Below, piece after piece: positions 36,405 to 46,074 of a DNA stretch of 64,000 nucleotides; positions within the stretch are counted from its first letter, which is position 1; each line of letters starts with the position of its first letter. The position numbers and the translations under genes are program-made. The notes under the pieces were generated by a model. The model saw only the letters and a list, made by a program, of their open reading frames with translations. It was not told the origin of the DNA and did not search any database. Source of the stretch: Clostridium sp031626875 (GTDB taxonomy: Bacteria > Bacillota > Clostridia > Clostridiales > Clostridiaceae); assembly GCF_031626875.1 (NCBI RefSeq), contig NZ_JANDMF010000022.1, forward strand, positions 1 through 64,000, given 5' to 3'.

Positions 36405-37538
36405 TTACCTAAGCTTTGAAGTTATAGGAATTTTCAATTCTTTAATTTCTTGAACAACAAGTTTAGCCATTTCATTTGCACCATATTCTGAAAAATGAGT
36501 GTGATCTTCAATTCCATCATCCTCCATTGTTAGATATAGCTTTTTACATCCATCTATCCCTAAAGATTCTACAAGTTCTTTACTTTTTGATGTTAAGTCA
36601 ATTAAAGGGACATTATTTTTAATAGCCACTTCTTTCATTATCCCTGGAAGATTAACACCAAAACTATTAACATGAAGAGAAGTATCTGATAGTGTTTTAT
36701 TATCACTATTGAAATTTCTACGAACAGGTGGAGTTACTAATACAGGGATAGCTCCAACTTTTCTACACTCTGAAACATATGTGTTTAAATTATTACTATA
36801 CTCATCTGCAGTGCTAGTTTTATCATTATGTCCAAATTGAATAAGTACATAATCATTAGGCTTTAATATTTGTTTTATATATGGAAAAAGAGTTGCTGTA
36901 TTCAGAAATGTACTTGAGCTTTCTCCACAATCAGCATAATTAGCAATACATGTATGAGATTTGAAATATTGTGGAATCATCTCTCCCCATCCTGCATAAG
37001 GAGCAGCTAATCTATCACATACAGTAGAATCCCCTACCAAATATACCATTTGTGACTTCTTAGCTGCTGCAACTTTAATTCCATTTACTTTGGGTGATTG
37101 CCCCAAAAAAGTAATGTCTAATCCAGGAATACCATTTCCACCTTCTCCTGTTGGTTGAGCTTCTGGTTCTCTTACATTTATTGTGAATTTTCTCTTTAAA
37201 ATGTGACCAGACCTAGTATATGTTTCTCCTATCATTGCTCTTCTTGCTTCTCCTTCCACAGACGTTGAAGCAGATGTATACTTGTCACCTAATTCTACTG
37301 TTACATCATAATTACCAGGTGGTACATCTAAATGAAATTTAATTGGATTAGTACCTTGTAATTTATTTTTTAAAGCACTATTTTCAAAGGATTTATTATA
37401 ATTATTTGCTACACTAAGAGACACCTCCTCAATGTTTACATTATCATTTTCAGTAGCAAAACATTTTTCTTTCGATTTTTGTATGACTACTAATTGCAAT
37501 ATAATCATACAAATTAAAAAAACTTTTTTTAATTTCAT
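36405..37538 (-). CDS. Secreted rhamnogalacturonan acetylesterase, CE12
   Basis: About 377 residues: signal peptide ending near CFA; an N-terminal beta domain (FHLDVPPGNYDVTVELGD) that looks like the carbohydrate-binding cap of these esterases; then an SGNH domain with VYLVGDSTVCDR (Ser), QFGHNDK and EDHTHFSEYGA (Asp/His). It deacetylates rhamnogalacturonan so lyases can act. The frame opens at a TTG at 37562; GAGGGGG before the ATG at 37538 decides the start. Same strand and next to the PL9 gene. Confidence 0.88.
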   Translation of the reverse strand: MKLKKVFLICMIILQLVVIQKSKEKCFATENDNVNIEEVSLSVANNYNKSFENSALKNKLQGTNPIKFHLDVPPGNYDVTVELGDKYTSASTSVEGEARRAMIGETYTRSGHILKRKFTINVREPEAQPTGEGGNGIPGLDITFLGQSPKVNGIKVAAAKKSQMVYLVGDSTVCDRLAAPYAGWGEMIPQYFKSHTCIANYADCGESSSTFLNTATLFPYIKQILKPNDYVLIQFGHNDKTSTADEYSNNLNTYVSECRKVGAIPVLVTPPVRRNFNSDNKTLSDTSLHVNSFGVNLPGIMKEVAIKNNVPLIDLTSKSKELVESLGIDGCKKLYLTMEDDGIEDHTHFSEYGANEMAKLVVQEIKELKIPITSKLR

Positions 37539-37580
37539 AATATCCCCCTCATAATTTTCCAATATGTTGCTTTATATAAA

Positions 37581-37630
37581 TATTGTTCTTCTCACTAAAA
37601 GACAATTTTATTAAAATGAGAAGAACAATA
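37581..37630 (-). terminator. Stem-loop terminator of the GH2-like gene
   Basis: Perfect 14-bp arms TATTGTTCTTCTCA / TGAGAAGAACAATA with a 22-nt loop, 25 nt past the stop; only TTTATAT follows on the minus strand, so termination may be partial. Confidence 0.6.
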
Positions 37631-37654
37631 AAAACTTAATTACTATTATTCAAC

Positions 37655-40600
37655 TTAAATCTTAACATGAAATACATTTATTTTATCATCATAATAGGTT
37701 TGTACTCCCTCAATGTAGCTAACAATTGCATTTATCTCCATCCACAAAAATTCTCCTGCATATAACACCGGTTCTCCATTCAACAAATTTTCTTCTCCAT
37801 CAACTAATAAATGTGTTCTTCCAACTTCTGCTTTCACTATATGTCCACCACTTGTTAAAGTGAGAATATTTTTTTCTTTGTCATAAGTATAATCAAATGC
37901 TTCAGGACGTGTATTTTTTATTCGTTCTAACATTAAAAGAACTGGTCCCCAAACACTACCATTTTCATATACATTTTGCATACCATATGATAAAGTATCT
38001 ACTTCATTTCCATTAACATTTACTTTAACTATCATTTTATTCTCTAACTTATATTTCTTATCATCAGCTTCATCAGTAGATTTAAATTTTTCTATAACTA
38101 CTGGTGACATGTCTGAGTACTTTATATCAAGTATTTGTGGTTCCTCTATTGCAAGTGCACCAAGATTTACATTTTTACTAGAAATTATAACTTTAGATTC
38201 TGGTACGCCTTCCATTTTTGCTTTTAAAACAATATCTCCTGCATTATATGTAGAACGTACAAATACTCTATTATTTCCACACTCTGCATAAACATGACTT
38301 TTATGAATTACACTATCTTCTTTTCCATATCCATTATACTTTCCACTATTATATCCACCTAGAAATTCGCCTTCTCCACTAATTTCAAAATCAATTCTTT
38401 CAAAACATAAAGGACATACTTCTCCTTTTTCATCAAGTACTTCTACATCAAAATATGCAATATCTGCTCCATCTGCTATAAGCCCTTTACTACATGTATG
38501 AGGCATTAACTTAATTGAAGCAGGTTTTAAGGCTGTATCAATTCTATCCTCTGCTACCAATTTACCATTGTAATCATAACCTTTTGCTAAAATATATCCT
38601 GACTTTGTAACATCAATATGATCAAATGGAAAAATAAATGTGTTTAATGGGTTATCGCAACTTCCTATTAAATTATTATTAATATATAACTCAATTTTTC
38701 CAACTGAATAACTACCTACAACATACACTGTTTTATCCTTTGGATTTCTATAACCAAAATCTCCTGACTTCTTCCATATAACTCCATTAAATTTCTTTTT
38801 ACTATATCGATAATTAATTCCATCTTCTTTAGGGTAATTCCAATGACCAATTATTTTCACCAATGGTTCAGCTGACTGCATTGTTTGAAAAACATCAAAA
38901 CTTTGCTTTTTAATACGTACAGGATCTACTCGTCCACTCATACGTGCATTTTCGCTCCCTGCTTGTCTACCATGTTGTGCTGAGTCGGTCCAACAAAGAG
39001 CTGCTGCTGATGAATATAAATTTTTCTTAGAAGCACCACCAATTCTATTATTAAAAAATTCACTATATCCTTTTGCAGATACAATAGCAAAATCTTCAGC
39101 TGTTAAATCATGACAATCTCCACCATTTTGCTTTTTTCCACTTCTTCCAAGCCAACGATTATCATAATCAAAATCTGGTAAAGAAAAATCATCCCAAACC
39201 CTTCTTGGCGATTCTTCTCTAAGATACTCTGTTTCAGTAATTGCCATTTTTTCTGATTGGAAACGAGCTGCATGACGATTAAGCATAGTTCCTACATATT
39301 CTGCTTCAGAAACAACATCTTCAGTAGATAAAGTTCTACATCCCATATATCGACCACCATTTTGATCTAACTCTTCCTTTAATAATCTCATCTCTTTCAT
39401 ATGTTCTTTTCCTATTGCATTATTCCCAGCTTCCCAAAAAAATATAGATGGATTATTTCTAAAATATATAATAATATCTCTCATAAGCTCTACACGCTGA
39501 TCCCATTGTCTGCCATGACTTTCACGTTCTTTATCTCCTGCTGGTTGTGTGCATACAATACCATATCTATCACAAGATTGAATATCTGCTGGACAAGCTG
39601 CAACATGCATCCATCTAATATGATTTGCATTACTTTCACGAATTAACTTTGCATCCATATCTTTAAGCCAATTAGGAGCAACTCCTATAGCAGCCCATTC
39701 ATTTGTTGAACGTTGAGCATATCCTGTAAGCCATGTTTTTATATCATTAATCATTATTCCTTTAGATGAATCATATGATACTTTTCTAAAGCCAGTTGTA
39801 ATTTTTACTGTGTCTAAAATTTCTCCATCAACTAAAAGATTTATATATACTTTATATAAATAGGGATCTTCAGTGCTCCAAAAGCGCAAATTTTCTATTT
39901 TATCAAAACTTGTTACTTTAGTAACTAGAAGAGATTCTGTTTTTATCTTACCTACTTCCATTTCATCATTTATTGGTACATAATGTTTACTGTTACTTTC
40001 CTTAATATAAGCATCTTCAGATACAATTGACAATGGTAAAGTTTTAGGTAGTGTAATAGAATCTACTACTAATGCTTCAGAATTAATGGTTCCTACAACC
40101 TCACACTTATGATTTACTATAACTGTTTCTATAACTACTGACTGCTTCTTGTTTGTTTCATTACGTATTTCTGCTTCAACATGAATTTCTGCACTTTTTT
40201 CTGCTATATTATATTTTTTCCCATAAATATAAACACCTTTTGTTTGTAAGTTACTATAAATAGGTAATGTTATATAAACTTTTGGTTTAATATGCAATCT
40301 AATATTTTTTGTTAAGCCTCCAACAGATGGATTAAAGTCATTACAATTCCACTGATAGGCTAGCCCTTGTTGCTCCTTTGGAATCTCATCCCAATTTTTT
40401 TGAGACGCTATATAAGAACCTGGTATTACATCTGGCTTATTTGGTGTTTCAGCCATAAAAATATTTAAATTTCTCGATGCTGTATTATCTGTTGCTATAG
40501 CGATTAAGTTATCGCTTTCATACTCAACATAATTTGTAAGATCAAAAGCAAAAGGAGCTACTCCAGCTTCATAATACCCTGCCATCTTTTCATTTATGTA

Positions 40601-40945
40601 TAAATAGCAAGATTGTCGAATCCCTTCAAACTCAATTAACACTTTTTTGCCTGAATGTTCATTAGGTATTTTGAACCATTTTCTATAAAATGCAAAGGTT
40701 CTTTTTTGTCCACTCCCAGCATCCTCAATACGATTAACAAACAAATCTTCATCATTATATGTATGAGGCACGCTCACTTCTTTCCATTCATTTTCTTCAT
40801 ATTCTTTCTCATAAAAATAATGTCCATTTAAATCTTTGTTATTATCCAATGCAAGTTTTAATGGAAAAGCATTTGCTAATTTAAATTTCCATTCATAATT
40901 AAAATTATATACTTTTGACTGACTTCTTTGGATTTGATATTTCAT
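37655..40945 (-). CDS. Large GH2-like glycoside hydrolase, cytoplasmic
   Basis: 1096 residues, no signal peptide. Order: GH2 sugar-binding jelly roll (about 10-220), immunoglobulin-like domain (230-390), TIM barrel (390-700), further beta domains, and a C-terminal stretch (about 950-1096) like the copper-amine-oxidase N-domain. The barrel has WEAGNNAIG at 504-512 where most GH2 enzymes have W-S-L-G-N-E, so Asn509 replaces the usual acid/base Glu and Glu505 lies four residues earlier. The nucleophile region is ITETEY with Glu571 and Glu573. Probably acts on imported rhamnogalacturonan or galactan oligomers. Single gene with an AraC-type promoter and its own stem-loop. Confidence 0.8.
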   Translation of the reverse strand: MKYQIQRSQSKVYNFNYEWKFKLANAFPLKLALDNNKDLNGHYFYEKEYEENEWKEVSVPHTYNDEDLFVNRIEDAGSGQKRTFAFYRKWFKIPNEHSGKKVLIEFEGIRQSCYLYINEKMAGYYEAGVAPFAFDLTNYVEYESDNLIAIATDNTASRNLNIFMAETPNKPDVIPGSYIASQKNWDEIPKEQQGLAYQWNCNDFNPSVGGLTKNIRLHIKPKVYITLPIYSNLQTKGVYIYGKKYNIAEKSAEIHVEAEIRNETNKKQSVVIETVIVNHKCEVVGTINSEALVVDSITLPKTLPLSIVSEDAYIKESNSKHYVPINDEMEVGKIKTESLLVTKVTSFDKIENLRFWSTEDPYLYKVYINLLVDGEILDTVKITTGFRKVSYDSSKGIMINDIKTWLTGYAQRSTNEWAAIGVAPNWLKDMDAKLIRESNANHIRWMHVAACPADIQSCDRYGIVCTQPAGDKERESHGRQWDQRVELMRDIIIYFRNNPSIFFWEAGNNAIGKEHMKEMRLLKEELDQNGGRYMGCRTLSTEDVVSEAEYVGTMLNRHAARFQSEKMAITETEYLREESPRRVWDDFSLPDFDYDNRWLGRSGKKQNGGDCHDLTAEDFAIVSAKGYSEFFNNRIGGASKKNLYSSAAALCWTDSAQHGRQAGSENARMSGRVDPVRIKKQSFDVFQTMQSAEPLVKIIGHWNYPKEDGINYRYSKKKFNGVIWKKSGDFGYRNPKDKTVYVVGSYSVGKIELYINNNLIGSCDNPLNTFIFPFDHIDVTKSGYILAKGYDYNGKLVAEDRIDTALKPASIKLMPHTCSKGLIADGADIAYFDVEVLDEKGEVCPLCFERIDFEISGEGEFLGGYNSGKYNGYGKEDSVIHKSHVYAECGNNRVFVRSTYNAGDIVLKAKMEGVPESKVIISSKNVNLGALAIEEPQILDIKYSDMSPVVIEKFKSTDEADDKKYKLENKMIVKVNVNGNEVDTLSYGMQNVYENGSVWGPVLLMLERIKNTRPEAFDYTYDKEKNILTLTSGGHIVKAEVGRTHLLVDGEENLLNGEPVLYAGEFLWMEINAIVSYIEGVQTYYDDKINVFHVKI

Positions 40946-41014
40946 TTAAATTACTCCTTTAAATAGAATTTTTCAAGTTTTAAGCTTTATAGCAATTAAG
41001 CAACTTACTTATAA

Positions 41015-41043
41015 TTGATTATTTTCTATTTAAAGTATATAAT
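41015..41043 (+). promoter_or_regulatory. Promoter of the AraC gene
   Basis: TTGATT, 17 nt, TATAAT. Its -10 overlaps the -10 of the divergent GH2 promoter by two bases, and the AraC operator lies just downstream of its start, which fits self-repression. Confidence 0.6.
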
Positions 41044-41096
41044 AACATTATTGGAATTTCTTTGCATATTTAGACCTATATATTGCGTATATCGAC
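41034..41096 (-). promoter_or_regulatory. AraC-type operator and promoter of the GH2-like gene
   Basis: Minus strand -10 TATACT at 41034-41039. Half-sites TTGCATATTTAGAC at 41062-41075 and TTGCGTATATCGAC at 41083-41096 (plus-strand reading) are 21 bp apart; the near one begins 22 bp above the -10, exactly as at 34884-34946. Confidence 0.75.
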
Positions 41097-41112
41097 TATT
41101 AGGAGGAGTATC

Positions 41113-41928
41113 ATGCCTGAAAAAATATTTGCATTAAGAAACCTATCTAGCGTTGTTAAACCTGACCATTTTCATTTACATAATTCTTTTGAACTTTATC
41201 TTTTTCTTCAAGGTGATGTTAATTATTTTGTAGAAAAATCCATATATCATTTAACAAGAGGAACTTTATTAATGTTTACTAACAACGAAATTCATATGGC
41301 TGCTAATCTTTCATCAAAAACATATGAACGCATTGTTATTTCCTTTCCTCCTGAAATAGCAAAAGATTTTTCTACTGAACATACTAATTTACTTTCATGT
41401 TTCTTGAATAGAAAAAAGGGCGAAAATAATGCTATTTTATTATCTAAGAAACAATTGAATATTTACTTAGCACTTGCCACGAAGCTGATAGAAAATTCTC
41501 ATTATGAAAATTATGGAGATGATGTTTTAGCTACAACTTACTTAATACAGATGTTAATTTTCATTAATAAAATTTATAAACATGATGAAATTTTATTAGA
41601 GCAATATCCTTTATCAGAAAAATTACAGGATATTTTAAAGTTTATAGATAATCACTTAACTGAAGATTTATCTTTAAATATTATTAGTGAGTATTTTTCT
41701 TTAAATAAATCATACCTTGGAAGGTTATTTAAAAAAGAAACTGGAAGTACTATTTATAATTTAATTCTTTTAAAAAGGATTACTTTAGCTAAACAACTAT
41801 TGTCTGAGGGTAAAAATGTTTCTGAAGCTTGTTTCTTATCTGGATTTAATGATTATTCCAATTTCATTCGAACTTTTAAACAAATTACAGGTTATTCACC
41901 AACTAAATATAACAAATTACATTTATAA
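41113..41928 (+). CDS. AraC-family regulator of the pectin locus
   Basis: About 271 residues. An N-terminal cupin-like sensing domain (HFHLHNSFELYLFLQGD, near 15-32) and a C-terminal double helix-turn-helix (about 172-270: SLNIISEYFSLNKSYLGRLF, then EACFLSGFNDYSNFIRTFKQ and TGYSPTKY). The frame opens ten codons earlier, inside the operator, but AGGAGGAG precedes the ATG at 41113. Divergent from the GH2-like gene. By position it binds the two 21-bp-period elements and activates the GH2 and GPH promoters. Confidence 0.9.
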   Translation: MPEKIFALRNLSSVVKPDHFHLHNSFELYLFLQGDVNYFVEKSIYHLTRGTLLMFTNNEIHMAANLSSKTYERIVISFPPEIAKDFSTEHTNLLSCFLNRKKGENNAILLSKKQLNIYLALATKLIENSHYENYGDDVLATTYLIQMLIFINKIYKHDEILLEQYPLSEKLQDILKFIDNHLTEDLSLNIISEYFSLNKSYLGRLFKKETGSTIYNLILLKRITLAKQLLSEGKNVSEACFLSGFNDYSNFIRTFKQITGYSPTKYNKLHL

Positions 41929-41967
41929 AACACCTAAATCATTCTATTTTTTAACATAAAAAAATCA

Positions 41968-42360
41968 TCAATATTCTAAAATTTCATATTTCACTACTAA
42001 CTTTTTATAACAATTTTCACCTTTACGATAACATGCCCCACTAGAAAATTTTGATGTTTTATTTCCTAGCTTCATTTGATATTTATTTACAAAACCAAAT
42101 GGTTTTAGCACAAATGCAATCCATGCTCCAAAACTTCTTTTCCACTGATCTTCTATATTATTTTCTCCAAAGTGTTCTTCAACCAAATCTAATACTCCCA
42201 AAACTGCAGGTTTATTATATTCAATAGCATTGATCATCTTTGCAATACTCTCTGGATTAAAAACTTGTTTATAAATTTTTTTAGTTGCTTCATCCTTCAA
42301 ATATGAATATTTTTTATTTTTTTCAAAAAACTTTTCATAAGCTTTTTCAAAATCGTGCAT
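41968..42360 (-). CDS. Small conserved-looking protein of unknown function
   Basis: 130 residues, soluble, helical N-terminal half (FEKAYEKFFEKNKKYSYL) and a Cys/Gly-containing tail (FSSGACYRKGENCYKKL). AGGAGTAGG site before the ATG. It lies 38 nt downstream of the ABC exporter genes on the same strand, so it may be co-transcribed. I do not recognise the family; the two Cys could be redox or metal sites. Confidence 0.7.
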   Translation of the reverse strand: MHDFEKAYEKFFEKNKKYSYLKDEATKKIYKQVFNPESIAKMINAIEYNKPAVLGVLDLVEEHFGENNIEDQWKRSFGAWIAFVLKPFGFVNKYQMKLGNKTSKFSSGACYRKGENCYKKLVVKYEILEY

Positions 42361-42398
42361 ATTTACCTACTCCTAACTATATTTCTTTTAATAAAACT

Positions 42399-44225
42399 TT
42401 ATTTAGCAAATTGACTGTTATATATATCACTATACAGTCCATTTCTTTTAAGCAATTCATCATGACTTCCTTGCTCCACTATATTTCCTTTATCCATAAC
42501 TAATATCTTGTCTGCATTTTTTATGGTAGATAATCTATGAGCTATTATAAAACTAGTTCTACCCTTCATTAAATTATCCATTGCATTCTGTATTTCCATC
42601 TCTGTTCTTGTGTCTACACTTGAAGTTGCTTCATCAAGTATTAAAATGGATGGTTCACCTAAAATTGCACGAGCAATACATAAAAGTTGCTTTTGACCTT
42701 GAGACACAGAAGAATCTTCATCATTTAAAACTGTCCCATACCCATTAGGAAGAGCTTTAATAAAGTGATCAATCTTAGCAAGCTTTGCAGCATTCTCCAC
42801 TTCTGAATATTTTGTTTTATCTTTGCTATATGAAATATTTTCTTTAATGGTACCATCAAATAACCAAGAATCTTGCAACACCATTCCAAATAAAGATCGT
42901 AAATGTGATCTTTCTATTTCTGTTATATCAATGCCATCTATTTTAATTTTTCCACTACTTAATTCATAGAATCTCATAAGAAGATTTATTAAGGTAGTCT
43001 TTCCAGCTCCAGTTGGGCCAACTATAGCTACTTTTTCACCTGCCTTTACATTTAAATTCATTCCTGTAATTAAAAGATTTTCATCATATCCAAACTTTAC
43101 ATCTTCAAAACTTATATTTCCCTTTGGATTTGATATTGTTTTATAATCCAAATTAATTGCTTTTTCCTCTTCTTCATCTAAAATTTCAAATACGCGTTCA
43201 GCTGAAGCAATAGCAGCCTGCATTGTATTTATTGTGTATGCAGCTTCAGTTAAAGGTTCTGATGCTTGGTCTAAATACTGAAAGAAAGCTTGTATTATTC
43301 CTATTGATAATTTTCCTTGAATAACAAATATGGCTCCAAGAGCTGCTATTAAAACATATCCCATTTGATTCATAAGACGAATTAATGGATTTATAGCATA
43401 TGTAATGAATTGAGCTTTTTTTTCATTTAAATATAATTTATTATTAGATTTTTCTATAGTATTAATCAATTCATCTTCTAGATTAAATGTCTTTACAACC
43501 ATTTGCCCAGTAAAATATTCTTCTATTTGTCCATTAAATACGCCTAATGATTCTTGTCTGTTTGTAAAATAGTTAAAGCTCTTTTTGCCAACAATTAAAG
43601 TAACTACAACTCCCATAATAATAGTTACAATAGCAATAAGTCCTAACATCCAACTTATAGAAAACATAAGTATAACCGATCCTATAATTGTAAATACTGC
43701 TGTAATAAACTGCATTAATCCTGTTTGTAAAGATTCAGCTACTTTTTCTAAATCATTTGATACCCTACTTAAAATCTCACCCTTCTTATTAGTATCATAA
43801 TATCTTAAAGGAACTTTTGTGAGCTTATCACTTATTTTCTCTCTTATATTTAATACTAATGTTTGAGATACAGTTGCCATTACATACTGTTGAATATAAT
43901 TAGACAATGAAGATATTACATATATAATAAGCAGTAACAACGAAAGTTTTTTTATAATATCAAAGTCTATATAAAAATAACCATTAGTAGATATATTTTT
44001 TATTCCTTCAACAATAGTATTTATAGCTTTGCTAAAAATTAATGGTGCAGTCATTGTAAATATTAAGCTTATGATAGCAAAAAATATTACTATGATAAAT
44101 TTCTGCTTTTGATTAAGGAGTAATTTGATTAATCTCTTAACTGTTTTCTTTGTATTCTTAGCTTTTTCTATTGACATCTCACTATTTAAAGATGTCATGT
44201 CTTTTGCATTTTCTTCTTGCATCAT
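42399..44225 (-). CDS. ABC exporter half-transporter, consensus ATPase partner
   Basis: 608 residues: six-helix exporter domain (about 30-330) fused to an ATPase domain. Walker A GPTGAGKTT, altered signature VSQGQKQLL, Walker B ILILDEATSSVD with catalytic Glu, H-loop FIIAHRLST. It overlaps the partner gene by 4 nt (ATGA). The pair fits the heterodimeric multidrug exporters in which one ATP site is degenerate. A divergent MerR regulator suggests drug or toxic-compound export. Confidence 0.92.
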   Translation of the reverse strand: MMQEENAKDMTSLNSEMSIEKAKNTKKTVKRLIKLLLNQKQKFIIVIFFAIISLIFTMTAPLIFSKAINTIVEGIKNISTNGYFYIDFDIIKKLSLLLLIIYVISSLSNYIQQYVMATVSQTLVLNIREKISDKLTKVPLRYYDTNKKGEILSRVSNDLEKVAESLQTGLMQFITAVFTIIGSVILMFSISWMLGLIAIVTIIMGVVVTLIVGKKSFNYFTNRQESLGVFNGQIEEYFTGQMVVKTFNLEDELINTIEKSNNKLYLNEKKAQFITYAINPLIRLMNQMGYVLIAALGAIFVIQGKLSIGIIQAFFQYLDQASEPLTEAAYTINTMQAAIASAERVFEILDEEEEKAINLDYKTISNPKGNISFEDVKFGYDENLLITGMNLNVKAGEKVAIVGPTGAGKTTLINLLMRFYELSSGKIKIDGIDITEIERSHLRSLFGMVLQDSWLFDGTIKENISYSKDKTKYSEVENAAKLAKIDHFIKALPNGYGTVLNDEDSSVSQGQKQLLCIARAILGEPSILILDEATSSVDTRTEMEIQNAMDNLMKGRTSFIIAHRLSTIKNADKILVMDKGNIVEQGSHDELLKRNGLYSDIYNSQFAK

Positions 44226-45955
44226 AATAACTCCTCCTCACTCAATTGAGTTTCTGCTATTTTCATATAAATAGAACAACTTCTTAGAAGTTCTTGATGT
44301 GTTCCTATTCCAACTATATTACCTTCATCTAGAACTATAATTTGATCTGCACCCATAATTGTACTAATTCTTTGGGCAATTATTATAAGAATTGAGTCTT
44401 TTAACCCTTCTTTCATAGCAGTCCTTACTTTAGAATCTGTTTTGTAATCCAAAGCAGAAAAACTATCATCAAAAATATATATATCACTTTCCTTAACTAA
44501 GGCTCTAGCTATACATAATCTTTGCTTTTGTCCACCTGAAAAATTACTTCCACCTTGTGCTACCAATGTGTTGTAGCCTGATTTTTCACAACAAACAAAC
44601 TCATCTGCCTGTGCTATTTTAGCAGCATATATTAATTCCCCTATAGTTGCATCCTTTTTTCCCTGTCTTAAATTATCAGCTATAGTCCCACTAAATAGAA
44701 AAGCTTTTTGAGGAGAAAAACTTACCATATCTCTCAAGATATTTTGTGAAAACTCATTTATATTAATATCTCCATTAATTAAGATTTCTCCCTCTTGTAC
44801 TTCATGTAATCTTGATATTAATTTAGCTAATGTGCTTTTGCCAGAGCCAGTTGCCCCTATAATTGCAGTAGTTTTACCTTTTTCACATGTAAAGCTAAGA
44901 TTTTTAAGAACAGACTCTTGAGCATCCTTATATGAAAAAGTAACATTTTTAAATTCTAAAGATTCTATTCTATTAGGTTTGATTACTGTAACCATTTCAT
45001 CTATTATTTCAGGAGCATATTCCATAACTTCTAAAATACGTCTTGAACAAGCACTTGCACGTGGAATATTAATTAATACCATCATAGCCATTACTAGATA
45101 GAATAATATTATTATTGAATATTCAACAATAGCCATAATGTCTCCAACTAACATATGCCCACTTTCTATTCTTATAGATCCAAACCATAAAATGCTAACT
45201 GCCGAAATATTCATCATAACTATTATTAATGGCATTGCAATAGCAAATATTTTATTCATTTTTATGTTAGTGTTTGCATAATTTTTGAATGTTTGATTCA
45301 TTATTTTCTTTTCATGATTTTCACGATTAAAAGCACGTATTATCCTTATCCCTGAAATATACTGCCTAACTTTTGAATTAATTTTATCTAACTGTATCTG
45401 CAAATTTAAAGATAAATTTATAACTTTTTTACTTATAATCACACTAAATATTAAAACTGATATTCCTGTTATCATGATTATTAACGCCATATAAGGATCT
45501 TTAGAAAATGCTAAAAACATCCCTATTGCAACTATAAATGGAACTGGAATTATCATTTCTAATGCCATATTTATTGTATTTTCAATTTGATTAGCATCAC
45601 TTGTACACCTTGTAATTAATGATGAAGTTGAAAAATGCTTAAAATCCTGCACAGATAATTTTTGTGCATGTGAAAATAATTTATTTCGAATATCTCTAGC
45701 AATTGAAGTCGATACTTCTGCTGAAAAATAAGTGGAAAGTATTGCAAGAATGCCTGTACATAAAGCAATAACTATCATTATTCCTCCAGTTTTTAATACA
45801 TAAGATATATCTCCTTTTATAACTCCATTATTAACTATGTCTGCAACTAAAGTAGGAATATATAGTATACCTATAGTTTTCATTACTATAATTACTATTA
45901 ATGAAATTAAAAGTATCTTATTAACTTTAATATGTTTGAACAACTTTAACATCAT
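44222..45955 (-). CDS. ABC exporter half-transporter, degenerate ATPase partner
   Basis: 577 residues, exporter domain then ATPase. Walker A GATGSGKST, normal signature FSGGQKQRL, but Walker B reads IYIFDDSFSALD, with Asp where the catalytic Glu should be, and the H-loop is Gln (IIIAQRIST). This NBD therefore supplies the non-hydrolysing site together with the SQGQ signature of the partner, as known for heterodimeric exporters. AAAGGAG site. First gene behind the MerR-type promoter. Confidence 0.93.
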   Translation of the reverse strand: MMLKLFKHIKVNKILLISLIVIIVMKTIGILYIPTLVADIVNNGVIKGDISYVLKTGGIMIVIALCTGILAILSTYFSAEVSTSIARDIRNKLFSHAQKLSVQDFKHFSTSSLITRCTSDANQIENTINMALEMIIPVPFIVAIGMFLAFSKDPYMALIIMITGISVLIFSVIISKKVINLSLNLQIQLDKINSKVRQYISGIRIIRAFNRENHEKKIMNQTFKNYANTNIKMNKIFAIAMPLIIVMMNISAVSILWFGSIRIESGHMLVGDIMAIVEYSIIILFYLVMAMMVLINIPRASACSRRILEVMEYAPEIIDEMVTVIKPNRIESLEFKNVTFSYKDAQESVLKNLSFTCEKGKTTAIIGATGSGKSTLAKLISRLHEVQEGEILINGDININEFSQNILRDMVSFSPQKAFLFSGTIADNLRQGKKDATIGELIYAAKIAQADEFVCCEKSGYNTLVAQGGSNFSGGQKQRLCIARALVKESDIYIFDDSFSALDYKTDSKVRTAMKEGLKDSILIIIAQRISTIMGADQIIVLDEGNIVGIGTHQELLRSCSIYMKIAETQLSEEELL

Positions 45956-45991
45956 ATTCTCCTTTATCTATAATTTTTATTCATAAAACTT

Positions 45992-46022
45992 ATCTTAAAC
46001 TGTCCAGTAACTTGACAGTCAA
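45992..46022 (-). promoter_or_regulatory. MerR-type promoter of the ABC exporter operon
   Basis: Minus strand TTGACT (46017-46022), a 19-nt spacer, TAAGAT (45992-45997). A 21-bp imperfect palindrome ACTGTCCAGT-A-ACTTGACAGT fills the spacer at 45999-46019. A 19-bp spacer with a dyad inside is the signature of promoters twisted open by MerR-family activators. Confidence 0.85.
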
Positions 46023-46040
46023 GTTTTTTATAAATAAAAT
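46012..46040 (+). promoter_or_regulatory. Promoter of the merR-type gene
   Basis: TTGACA, 17 nt, TAAAAT. The -35 lies within the MerR palindrome, so the protein would limit its own synthesis. Confidence 0.65.
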
Positions 46041-46074
46041 AGTTAAAAGAAAAACTTTTTAGAAGGTAGTGTTT

